The position numbers and the translations under genes were made by a program. The notes under the pieces are model-generated. The model worked only from the letters and a program-made list of their open reading frames with translations, ran no database searches and was not told where the DNA came from. A stretch of 64,000 nt of DNA, from NCBI RefSeq assembly GCF_026212465.1, contig NC_080063.1, forward strand, positions 5,471,201 through 5,535,200, read 5' to 3'. Below, in pieces: positions 23,445-34,145 of this stretch (position 1 is its first letter; each line of letters starts with the position of its first letter). The stretch comes from Amaranthus tricolor. Its lineage: Eukaryota > Streptophyta > Magnoliopsida > Caryophyllales > Amaranthaceae.

Positions 23445-26400
23445 ATGATGAAATCATATAGAGGAAAACTACCTCTCCCTATTATTGTAGGAATAATATG
23501 TGTTCTTGCATTCTTTGTTTTCTTGTACAATCAAAGAATGATCCTTCTTTCTTCTACTTATCTTGTAAGGATTAGCACTTGTGCTAGACAATCAACAGGT
23601 AATTGTAAAGGTTTTCTTATGTATATATAGTATCATGCATGCATGCATATGTATAAAAATAATACTCTTCTGTTTAAGTTTGCTATCGAAAATAACATGT
23701 AAAGGAAAATGTCATTTTCAGTAGCGAACTCAAATGGACAGAATGGTATGTAGATTGTAACTTATTTTGTAACACGACATATATATTTGTCTATCAGATT
23801 CGTATATAATTACATAAGAGTGTATTTGGACAACAATTATACATTCAATGAATGGCGTACGTGGTGATCGTGAATAGAGGTATTCAACAAGTTGGGGTCT
23901 CATTAAAAATTCATCACCTAATCTATGAAGATTAGGCATGAAATTTGTTCTTAAAATTTAAATGGGTAGTCAAGTATTGGTTGGTTGTATAAAATTTTAT
24001 GATAATTATTTACTCAAGTGTTATTTCTTTCATATATTCTATTTAATTTTTATTTATATATTATAACCAACTACTTAGAATAGATTTAGTTGATGAGGTT
24101 GTTGACCGATCCAATACGTAAATTGAAAAATAAAAGAGATTAATTAACATATAAGTTTGATGGACTAATACTCCGATTCGATCCACCTATTATCAATTGG
24201 TTTTATAATGAAACCTCGTCGAATTTATTTCCAGTCAAATTTCCTCTTTTATACAAGTCAAATAACAAATAAAGTAGGTTCGAAAAATTAATAGCGTTCC
24301 CAATCAATTATTTTTAGTAATTAAACTTTGTAATTTGGAGTAAGACTAGTAAATCCCTTACATTTAATTAATTATTGTCGTAAGTCATGAGAATTTAACA
24401 CATATCACAATTCACATTAAGTTAAAAAAAGTTTTAAATTTTTATTTATACATTTATTTTGTTTTTATGTAAGCTTCTATGTATTATAATTTCATCTAAT
24501 TAATTTTGGTGATCATAAATGGGTGGTAATTAATGCAGATGGAACACGAGCAGGAAGAGATGGGATGGAAGACGAAGATAAACTGGAGTATGATGCAGAT
24601 ATTTGTGATATAAGTGACGGTAAATGGGTGTTTAATCGGTCAATTAAGCCACTTTACTCGGATCGAACCTGCCCTTATTTGGATAAACAAGTTTCTTGTG
24701 TTAAAAATGGACGTCCTGATTCTAACTATCGCTATTGGCATTGGCAACCTGATGAATGCTCTTTGCGAAGGTACGCTTGCTTTTAGACTGATAAATTTGT
24801 TATTAGGCTAGTAAATAAACTTACAAAAGAGAAGAGTCATTGACACAAATTTAATAAGATTTCATCTTAAAATCAATTGATAATAGGCGTTATATTAGTC
24901 AATATCTCTCTAATTTTTGACTTGAGGTCACAGGTTATTTTTCTAAAAATTTGCATTATATGATTCATATATGTGCAAGTTGTTTTATGGATATGATGCA
25001 AACTATATTATATTACTTCATATTTTGTAAATATAGTGATTATTATTTCATATTGTAAAATCATATTTATATAAGAGTATTTTTTTATTAAAAAATTTGT
25101 GTATTACACGAAGATTTTATATTAGTGTTTTAAAATTCTTACTTCACCTTTGCATGCCTATTTAATCTCTTGTTCATAACATAATTAATTAAAGAGTGAT
25201 AATGGTTGATGAAGTTTGTTAATTACACTCCAGATTTAATCCAGAAAGAGCATTAAAAAAGCTAAAAGGAAAAAGATTATTGTTTGTGGGAGACTCATTG
25301 CAACGAGGGCAATGGCAATCTTTTGTTTGTTTAGTGGAATCAATTATACCGGATGGACAAAAGTCCATGAAGCGTGGACGTGCTCATTCAGTCTTCAAAG
25401 CCAAGGTAAGTTTTACTTTTTTTAATTGGTTAAATTAGGTCGGATCTATTGTGAATGCCAGCATATTAACAAAGAGACACGAGGTGCACACACTTCATAA
25501 GCCAAGGAGATAATATTATCCCAAAATTATATGGCAATGGGAATAAGGCCTCCAATAGCTTATAAAGTGTGCACACCATTTTTAATTTGTCGACGTGGGA
25601 TAAACCATCCCAACACCCCCTCACATGCAAACCCTCATCAAGTTTGATGTCATTAGGGTAATTTCTGACCCTAGGCAAGATAGACATTTCGTAGAGTCCA
25701 TAGATAGAAAAGAGTCTAATTAATACCTCAATTCAACAATGTTGTCATGTAAGATATAGAACGTCGTTTGTAAAGTTGTAACTACACTTTTGCCAAATAG
25801 CCAGGAACAACACTGATATGATATCTCTTCTACTATCAAATGGTGTTAGAATTGAACCTTATCGGATTTGCCTCTTATGTGGGTTTTATTATGTGTAAGC
25901 TCTATAACAAATTCATCAACTTCTTCGTCATAAGAGTAGAATGTTAAAGATAAAAGTCAATTGAGAATCGAGTGTTGGATCAATTGGCGTGTATGTATAA
26001 CTTTCTTTAAGTAAAGTCATGAATTCGATTTTCCATGCCTCCTTCCCTAGCCCTCCTCTTCTTTCAACAAGTCGACATAACTTTTACTGAAAAAAAGTTT
26101 AAATATTTCCATGATTGTTTAACAAAGTAATAAAAGGAATTGCATCTCAGAAAAAATATGATGTGAGGGTGAAACACAAGCAAGTTAGTTTCTTTGAATC
26201 TGGACATCATGTGAATGCTTCATCTTTACTGTTGTTTGGTGCACACTATTGTGTTCTATCTATTTAGCCTTATTTAGTTTTAATACAAAGACTAAAAAAT
26301 TAATATAATGAGTTAAAATAATTGTGTATTTAGAAATAAGAAAGAGAATATAGAAAGTAAAAGTGGTTGGATATTTGAGTAGTATCGAAAAATAAAAATA

Positions 26401-28149
26401 TAGTAAATATATTGAGACAAACTAAAATTAAAAATGTAATATATTGAGCGGGGACAAAGGAGTATGCTTCAACTCTACTCTATGATTAGAGGAAAAAACG
26501 AAATGAATAAGCTAATTTATTAAAAAAAAAGCACCAAATAAGTGATAATTCAACTGATTTCCAAAAATAAGCGTATAATTTCCAAGCCTGAGGTCTGGGG
26601 TTGTTCGCAGTTACTAACTGCGAATAGAAGAATTGGTCAAAAAAGTCAAAGAACTAGTCAAAAAAGGTCAAGTCCTCTTCGCAGTTAGGAACTATGAACA
26701 GCTTTTTGACTTTTTTTTACCAGTTCAATCTTCTATAAATACCAAAATCTTATAACTCAATTCATTCATTCATATTCACCAATTTATCATCCTAAGTTAA
26801 GGTAATTTCTATAATTTAGATTAATTCTTTATTGTTATTGTTGAAATGAATTATTGTTAATTTTGTTAATGCTTCTAAATATATACAAATGTTGGAAATG
26901 TACAACTAAATAAACATATATATCGATAGTCAATCAAAATACACAAAAACCTAAAGCTACGATCATCACCTTCATCTACCCTATCCAACTGATTTGGTCT
27001 CCTACGCCTCCTACGGTAGTAAGAGGCGTTCGTGTGTCACTCTGGTAGGGGAGGGGACTGGTATTTTGATGGCTGGCATGGCCCAGGTTGCGAGGTCCCT
27101 GCAACGTCACCGGGGTATGACAAGTCCATCTCCTCCAAATAAACGTCATAAGAAGGAGATAAGACGTGCACATAGGCGGTAGCCAATGATGACTCCGTAG
27201 CTACTTCCGGTCTGAAGTGCTGGAACTGCATGCCAAGGAGCATGCCTTGCGCAATCTCCCTCACTGGCTCCTCATGGCTAGACCGAATCACGGTTGCCGC
27301 ACCTTGTGCCTGCAATTAATAGTTAGTTAATATAACATTATATTATGTAATCTGCAACATGAATCATTTAAATGCAAATGAAGACTTACAAATTGGGTCA
27401 TCGTAGACGCTGCAGGAGCATAATGGGCCGCTGCAATGATGCCACGTGGTGTCATCCATCAGCGAGTGATGGAGAGGAACCACGGCATGTAGTCACGTGT
27501 AGTAGGCGCGCCAACAGTATCGGTTGGCGCACCTTGGGGTAGCAGCTCCAGTCTATGATCCCAACGAGCGATGTGGCGCCTGTTGATCTCCATCCAATTC
27601 GTCGTACCGTGATTCTTGCGAGAAATCAGGTGCAAGTCGGGTTCAGTGTCGCAAGGTGGTGGAATGCCTTGTACCCACCCATATTGGAGCAGTACGCGCT
27701 CCGGTAGATGTACTTCGACAATGTCGAAGCATATGAGTGGCACGGAAGCGCCTCCACGCACCTGACTGAATCCCCGAGAGCTCAGGCACATCTACGTAGG
27801 CTTCCGCAGGCTACGGGTCCAATCCAATCTTAGAACATATAAAACGTTTTAAGTGATTCAAATCCATGTTCGAGTTGCCCCCCAACATAATGAACTTGGC
27901 AACTACTTTCTCGAATAGAACCATTCCAAAAACATACTATAGTGACACGAAATGATGCCATTTTTATATGAATACAAACAAAATCAACATCATCATCAAC
28001 TTCATGTCAATACAACTACATTATATTCATTTGATTATAATCTTTTTGATATATAAAGTAATAAAGTACATAATGTAACTAAGTTTATACATATATAATG
28101 TACATAAAATTCAACTTATAAATCAATTAATAACAACATTAAAATTTCT

Positions 28150-28213
<64 letters not shown>

Positions 28214-28558
28214 CAAATAATAAATCAAGTAATAAGTTCATAAGTAATATTTCTAATAACAACATCAAAATTTCTAATAATATATAATGTACATAAAATT
28301 CAAATAATAAATCAACTAATAAGTTCATAAGTAATACTTCTAATAACAACATCAAAATTTCTAATAATATATAATGTATATAATATTCAACTAATTCAAT
28401 ATACTCATCAACAACAATACTTCAAAAAACAGCAAAATAAAGCTATTAAAACAATTAAACATTACCTTGATCAGTTATGGATGAATAAGAAGAGTGTAGA
28501 TTTTAGAACTAGTGACCTACATTTGAGTAAATAACCAAACTTCATTAAAACCCTAAAA

Positions 28559-28642
<84 letters not shown>

Positions 28643-31600
28643 AAATGTATAAAAGTTTACCTTTGCGCAAGCTAGAGTATCCCAGACTAAATTTGAAGTG
28701 CCAAATTGAAAGAGGAATGTAAGAATTGATGGATTGAAGATAGTCTAAGATTGGTTTTTGAAAGGAAAATGTCGAGTTTTAATAGGTTAGGGTTTTGAAT
28801 TTGGGAAAAATGGGGAAGAAGGGACCTGCAGCTGTGTTTATGCTCGATGGTGTTCGCAGTTACTAACTGCAAACATAAAACAGGCCTGTTCGCAGTTATT
28901 AACTGCGAACAACTTTTTAAAAATTTTTGTTCGTAGTTAGTAACTGCGAACAACTCAAACCTCAAATTTAGAAGTTACACGCTCATTTTTGGAAATAAGT
29001 TAGATTTTGACTTATTTTGTGCTTTTTTTTAATATATTAGTTTATCCATTTCATTTTTTCATGATTAGAGAGCATTGCATTTATATAAGCATTTGAGGTT
29101 AATATCTTCATTTTGAATTTAAATATACATATATACTAGTATAGATAATTTTGTTAAGGAAAAAAAATAATTATTCAGTGAATATATATAATGTAAATGA
29201 CTTTTTAGAACTTAATGTTTTCATATTATACTACATAAAGACAATATGATTAAAATTATGTAAAATTACTTAATATGGATAAATTTTTGGGAAAATTGTC
29301 AAAAAGTACCTAAAAAAAATTTTTTATTCCAAAAAGTACCGGATAAAAAAAAATTTGCCAAATTACCTAATAAAATTTTTTCTTTTCCAAAGAGTACCAA
29401 GTAACGTTTTCCTTTAGCTGACTGTTAAAATCAAAAATTCTTTTCCTTCATTTTCAATTTCTTTTCCAATTTAATTTTGATTTTGAGTAAAAAGTAGAGG
29501 AACAAGACAATGAGAAAATTGAATTGGAAAAGAAATTAAAGATAAGGAAGAAAAAAATTTGATTTTGATAAGTCAACCGTTATATTTGACGGTCAACTGA
29601 AGGAAAACGTTAATTGGTATTCTTTAGAAAAGAAAAATTTTTATCAGGTATTTTTTGACAAAACTTTTTTTGTTAAGTACTTTTTGAAAAAAAAAAAATT
29701 TTATTAAATTTTTTTTGACACTTTTCCCTAAATTTTTTGATCGTTTACTCAACTTTAAAGTTTTAACATCTTGTTTATTAGATTTGCAACTTCTTTATTT
29801 GACTAAATAAAATAATACACTTATCAATATCATTTTCCTGGAATAAATATATGTAGTTAAATAGTGGATTATTTGGTTCTCATTGAAATTAAATTTCCAT
29901 GATAATTAATGCACGGGAATTTAACTTCCATGCTTATCCCCTGTGAATTAAACAATATTGTTTAGTTGACACAGAAATTCGTACAAGTTATAAAATTAAC
30001 TTCCCTTTAAATATTTAATTGTGTTAGCTGAGAATTGAGGTCTTTAATAAATTGTTGTGTTAACAGGAATACAATGCAACAATAGAATTTTACTGGGCCC
30101 CATTTCTGGTAGAGTCAAATTCAGATCTTAAGATTGTAGGTGATCCAAGGAAGAGGATCTTGAAGGTGGATTCTGTTGCTAAGCATGCCAAGCATTGGTT
30201 AGATGTTGATTTCCTTGTCTTCAACACCTATGTTTGGTGGATGAGTGGCTTGAAGATCAACTCTTTGTAAGCTTTTCTATTTTCAAACCAAATATCCTAA
30301 CGGCCCGTTTGGTACATGGTATTAGAGGACGGTAATGGTAATAAAATTAAGTAATAAAAAATTTAGTTGTTTGGATGCCTTCAATGGTAATGGATGGTAA
30401 TAAAATAAGGTAATGAAATTACCAAAAAGGGCCATTTTTATTACCATCAAACAACCTGGTATTAGGCTGTAATGGTAATGAAGTATTACTGTGGTAATAA
30501 AATAAGGTAATGTTGTTTCGAGCTAAAGAAAAAAAATAATGAAGAAAAAAAAAGGTAATGTATGTAATTATCCAAAAAAAATATTATTATTAAAAAAAGA
30601 ATCATTAGATTGAATAATTTAGATACAATAATGCTTTTAGATACAAATATAGAATAATGAAACTAAGAGTCATTACCGTTTTTTATTACTAACAACCAAA
30701 TGCAATCAATGAAATATTATCTTCCATTACCATTCTTTAGTCATGCACACCAAACAAAAGAATATTTATTACCAATTCTCATATCCATTCCTTCATTACT
30801 ATTGCCATTATAACATTTCACTCCCATTACTTCATTACCATCAACCAAACGGGCCGATAGTAACAATTACTCTTTTATATATATATTCTTGTTCCAAAAA
30901 GGTCTTATAGACCATAACTGTCTTATTTTTTTGATAAGATTATAAGAGTATGATTTGTGGTCATCAAATACTTTTTAAATTCTGATCATAATTTTTATAA
31001 GCGTGTTATAATGACTTTTTATTGTGATTGTTGAGTACAGATGGGGATCATTTGCAAATGGAGAAGAAGGGTATGAAGCATTGGATGCACCTATTGCATA
31101 TAGGCTTGCTTTAAAGACATGGGCTAATTGGGTTGATTCAACTATTAATCCTAACAAGACTAGGGTGTTCTTCACTACAATGTCTCCCACTCACATGAGG
31201 TTTACACTCTTTCCTTCTCGAGATTAATTGATGCAATTTCATCCGAGTTATTGGCATACCAATTTTCATATCTTTTATATGCTTTAGCATACATAATAAC
31301 ATTCGTATTTTTAAAGCTTATTAGACTCTAAAGAGTCACGTCTTTATAAAAAAAATATCTCAATTCTCACTTAGCCAACACTCTTACTTGAGCCCACCAT
31401 GAAATCAATAAAAAAGCCTATTAGAATCTATCCACTCTACTCAATTTAAGGCAGTCTAAGCCAATTAAAGTTTCTACAAATATATACATAAACAATCAAA
31501 AACTAATCTAAAGAGAAAATAAGATTAAATACACATTTACACACACAATGACACAAGTCTAGGAATTTGAATCCACAATAAAAAATGATTGATCAGGTCA

Positions 31601-32269
31601 ACCTAGCATGTTTTATAACATATCTAAGGATATAATGTCTAAAAACCAACTCAATTAAAACCTTGAATCGAAAGTTGATTTCAATATTATGGAATTTAGC
31701 TCAATAAGCTTTTGAATATAAAAGACAATAAACATGTTCAAATACATAGGCAAAGCCATAAGGGAGCTAGCAGAGGCCTGATCCCACGGTTCACCCTCGC
31801 AGTCCATTTTTTAAAAAGTTTAAGAACATTCATATCGCACGTGTTAGCAAATCAAGTCTTCTTAGCAACAACTTTTTAATAATCTTTTAATTTTTATTTT
31901 CTGACTTTGCTCCGTTCAAAAACTTCACATTACAGACCAGTCGAGTGGAACAACAAGGACGGCATAAAATGCTTCAATGAAACAAAACCAGTAAAGAAAA
32001 GAGGACATTGGGGATCCGGTTCCGATAAACGGATAATGCATGTAGTTGCAGATGTATTGGGTAAAATGAAAGTCCCAGTGACAATCCTAAATGTGACTCA
32101 ACTCTCAGAATACAGAGTAGATGCACATACCAAAGTGTATACAGAGACAGGAGGTAAACTACTAACTGATGAACAGAAAGCAGACCCTTTACACCATGCT
32201 GATTGTATACATTGGTGTTTACCTGGTGTTCCCGATACTTGGAATCAAATTTTTCTTTCCTTTTTGTGA
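23445..32269 (+). CDS. TBL: TBL-family polysaccharide O-acetyltransferase, ESK1/TBL28-35-like (6 exons, 416 aa)
   Basis: Golgi type II membrane protein of the trichome birefringence-like family. Relatives of the ESKIMO1 clade acetylate xylan. Exons: 23445-23598, 24539-24770, 25234-25405, 30067-30266, 31041-31199, 31936-32269, all GT-AG and in frame to 416 aa. One membrane anchor (residues about 10-28, [20 protein letters not shown]). The TBL domain starts at [11 protein letters not shown]. The esterase GDS motif ([10 protein letters not shown]) is at residues 148-150 and the DxxH motif ([16 protein letters not shown]) at 395-398, the catalytic Ser and Asp/His pair. Other family blocks are [37 protein letters not shown] and [12 protein letters not shown]. 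Exact paralogue number cannot be set without a tree. Intron 3 (25406-30066) carries two Mutator-like insertions and intron 4 a MITE. None touches an exon or splice site. Confidence 0.94.
27037..27791 (-). pseudogene. Decayed plant mobile domain (PMD / MAIN-like) gene carried by the transposon
   Basis: Two exon-like blocks, 27791-27390 and 27309-27037, joined by a GT-AG intron. The first encodes [20 protein letters not shown] and [20 protein letters not shown], the C-terminal part of the transposon-associated plant mobile domain (the family annotated as 'serine/threonine phosphatase 7 long form homolog'). The 5' part of the domain is missing: homology begins abruptly near VRGGASVPL. The codon after SITR at 27458-27460 is TGA where relatives read Arg-Trp, and the frame then continues ([15 protein letters not shown]..). 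So it is a truncated, nonsense-mutated copy and not a host gene. Confidence 0.85.
28085..28636. repeat. Two (TA)n tracts and a roughly 110-bp imperfect tandem repeat
   Basis: (TA)n at 28154-28211 and 28563-28636, inside the Mutator-like element. Between and around them, a unit containing AATTTCTAATAATATATA and AACAACATCAAAATTTC is repeated three times (about 28085-28155, 28212-28280, 28282-28375). The (TA)n tract appears to be an expansion at the end of the first unit. Confidence 0.8.
29289..29728. mobile_element. Short Mutator-type MITE (440 bp) with 9-bp target duplication
   Basis: The target duplication TAAATTTTT is at 29280-29288 and 29729-29737. The ends are inverted: GGGAAAATTGTCAAAAAGTA on the left, complement GGGAAAAGTGTCAAAAAAAA on the right. 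The inverted homology continues inward (..GTTTTCCTTTAGCTGAC.. against ..GTCAACTGAAGGAAAAC..), so almost the whole unit can fold back. No coding capacity. It sits 218 bases from the larger Mutator-like element in the same intron. Confidence 0.9.
30301..30856. mobile_element. MITE with CGGCCCGTTTGGT termini in TBL intron 4
   Basis: CGGCCCGTTTGGT at the left and ACCAAACGGGCCG at the right are perfect 13-bp inverted ends. The interior is rich in GGTAATGGTAATAA / TTACCATTACC on opposite arms. No clear target duplication could be read, so superfamily (hAT or PIF/Harbinger) is open. Confidence 0.75.
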
Positions 32270-33859
32270 TATTGTGTAACCTTAAAACAAATATGGTTAC
32301 TTGTCAAGTGATTCAACAACCTTCAATTATAAATAGTGCTTTCAAGTTTCATTCTTTTGTGTTATTTTTTCCCTTTTTAAATTTGCATAATATGATTTAA
32401 AAATATATTTTGTAGTGTAAATTTAAATGGGCAAATAGAGTAATTTTATTTTGAAAGTCTAGTTTTTGATTTTAATATTGGGTCAAAGCATGTAACAAGA
32501 CATGTATACAGCCAAAAGCGAAGCTAAGAAGATTTGAAAAAAAAATTTCTTCCTTTAAAATAGCTATTCAATCTTCACATGTAAAATTGGGGAAATTAAT
32601 CTTTCATTTAGTTAGTAAAAATCGAATGTTTATTACAAAAATAAAAAAAAAATGTCCTCAACATTAGGCTAAATAATGATTCTTGATTTGATATCCTTTT
32701 TAAATTTACATGAATATGATTATATAAATTACTCTTTTTGTCTCTAATAGATTGTCTCAACTCAACCTTACGAGCATATTAAAAAAATAGTAGAAAACAT
32801 TAAATTGTGTAGTTAAATATTAATAGAATAAATGAAAAAGATATGTAGATAAAAAGTGTTGCGATTTTTAAGAACAAAGATAATAAATAATTAGACGAAA
32901 GCTAAACTAAGTTACATGTTTATACGACTATACGTCAAGCAACAAACTTATCTATATGTATCATTTGGTAAAATTGAACATGTCCTCAAATATATTATGA
33001 ATATAATGGATAAGAGTATATTTTTACCTAGTCATTGAAATTACTACATTTGCAAACTAGAATTTTTATAACAAAAAATTATTAGGCTTAAGAGTGAATA
33101 AGACAAAATTTTATGATGTCCAAATAAGATGGAAAGGAAAAAAAAATACATGAATGATAATAGGAATTTAGGTGTAGGCCAATATCTTAAAAAATATATA
33201 TGAAGTTTAAAAAATAAAGATATATTATATTATGTTAAATTGATTGAATTTTTTTTATAAAAAATAGAGTTTGAATTTAAGTCTAGTTTGATTTAATCTT
33301 GATTCAACTAAAATTCACCGGATTATCGAACACATGTGGTTGAAGTTAACGAGTAACTCAGACATTTTGTGTAATATTCAAAAATGATAGATATATACAA
33401 TTTCGATTTTCACCATCTATAATTTATTCCAATTTTATCCACAATAATTCTCTAATATTTTGTTTGTGAGCGATTCATTTAAAAATCTGGAATTCACTTA
33501 AATTTGGTATGTGTCAAATAAAAAAAATCAAATTTAAAATTGATTTAATTCCACCATTAACATCCTAAATTCTTTACTTATATATAATTTAATAATTAAA
33601 ATATATAATTTAATTTTAATGATCGTAACTTTTTCAATATAAAATTTTATTTGATTAAAACTATTGTGTATTTAATCGATTATTATTCTATTGTAAATAT
33701 CGTATAATATTTTTATCAATGAATTATTAATTTCCTTTAAAAAAAATATATTCAAAAATTGAACCGCAACCGTTTGTGGCCTTAGATCCGAATTGGTTTT
33801 TAGTAACATACCCGATACCAAAAATCCAAAATCACCCTACAGGTCGGCATTTCTTACCC

Positions 33860-33921
<62 letters not shown>

Positions 33922-33960
33922 GGGCCATCTACTTTAGACGTCGACCTTGAAATTCATACG
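32270..33960. other. Intergenic between TBL and the 73-aa gene
   Basis: Very AT-rich. The TBL 3' UTR occupies its first few hundred bases. A MITE-like stretch resembling 21581-21805 lies around 33456-33650. A (TA)n tract lies at 33867-33919. No gene seen. Confidence 0.6.
33867..33919. repeat. (TA)n microsatellite upstream of the 73-aa gene
   Basis: About 26 TA units starting after TATGTG. It lies 95 bases upstream of the last base of the putative 5' UTR exon (34015) and so may fall in or near the core promoter. Confidence 0.9.
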
Positions 33961-34145
33961 GATCTGTTTGTTCTAGAGGTTTCGATAGTTTAGGTTTTTT
34001 CTTCTACTTCTCCAGGTAAGAAATCTGTGCTCAAATTAAGATCGTTCATCCTTAATTTGTTTCTCAGATCACTCGATACTTTCTAATTTACAATTTATAA
34101 AACCCTAATTTCCAATTACCTCTTTTTTTTCTTGCAGCGATTGAA

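Larger units (their letters stand above)
26604..28951. repeat. Subterminal palindromes of the Mutator-like element
   Basis: Five copies of a palindrome with arms TTCGCAGTTA / TAACTGCGAA around one base. Left arm: 26604-26624 (perfect) and 26678-26698 (diverged). Right arm: 28852-28874, 28888-28910 and 28929-28951. Copies differ by one to a few substitutions. The coordinates span the whole set; the interior is not palindromic. Confidence 0.85.
26492..29060 (-). mobile_element. Mutator-like element (2569 bp) with 10-bp target duplication in TBL intron 3
   Basis: The target duplication ATGATTAGAG is present at 26482-26491 and 29061-29070. The termini are inverted repeats: the left starts GAAAAAACGAAATGAATAAG and the right (complement) starts GAAAAAATGAAATGGATAAA. 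Similarity continues for about 100 bases (..AAGCACCAAATAAGT.., ..ATTTCCAAAAATAAGCG..). Subterminal palindromes follow in both arms. The 9-11 bp duplication, long inverted ends and a captured plant-mobile-domain gene fit MULEs. There is no transposase, so it is non-autonomous. The interior holds the decayed gene (27037-27791), two (TA)n tracts and a tandem repeat. Confidence 0.92.

Noticed and set aside
25440..25720. Possible short LTR-type repeat in TBL intron 3
   Set aside because: Contains paired GTGCACAC segments and transposon-like texture, but no bordered repeat or target duplication.
27037..27791. Possible host gene with phosphatase-like name (PP7 long form homologue)
   Set aside because: It lies inside a Mutator-like element with target duplication, lacks the 5' part of its domain and has a premature TGA.
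28116..28355. Minus-strand 79-codon frame with Ile-Tyr repeats
   Set aside because: Translation of the (TA)n tract and the tandem repeat inside the Mutator-like element.
31907..31935. ATG at 31907 as start of a separate gene
   Set aside because: The acceptor at 31935/31936 joins in frame with TBL exon 5. The sequence before it is intronic.
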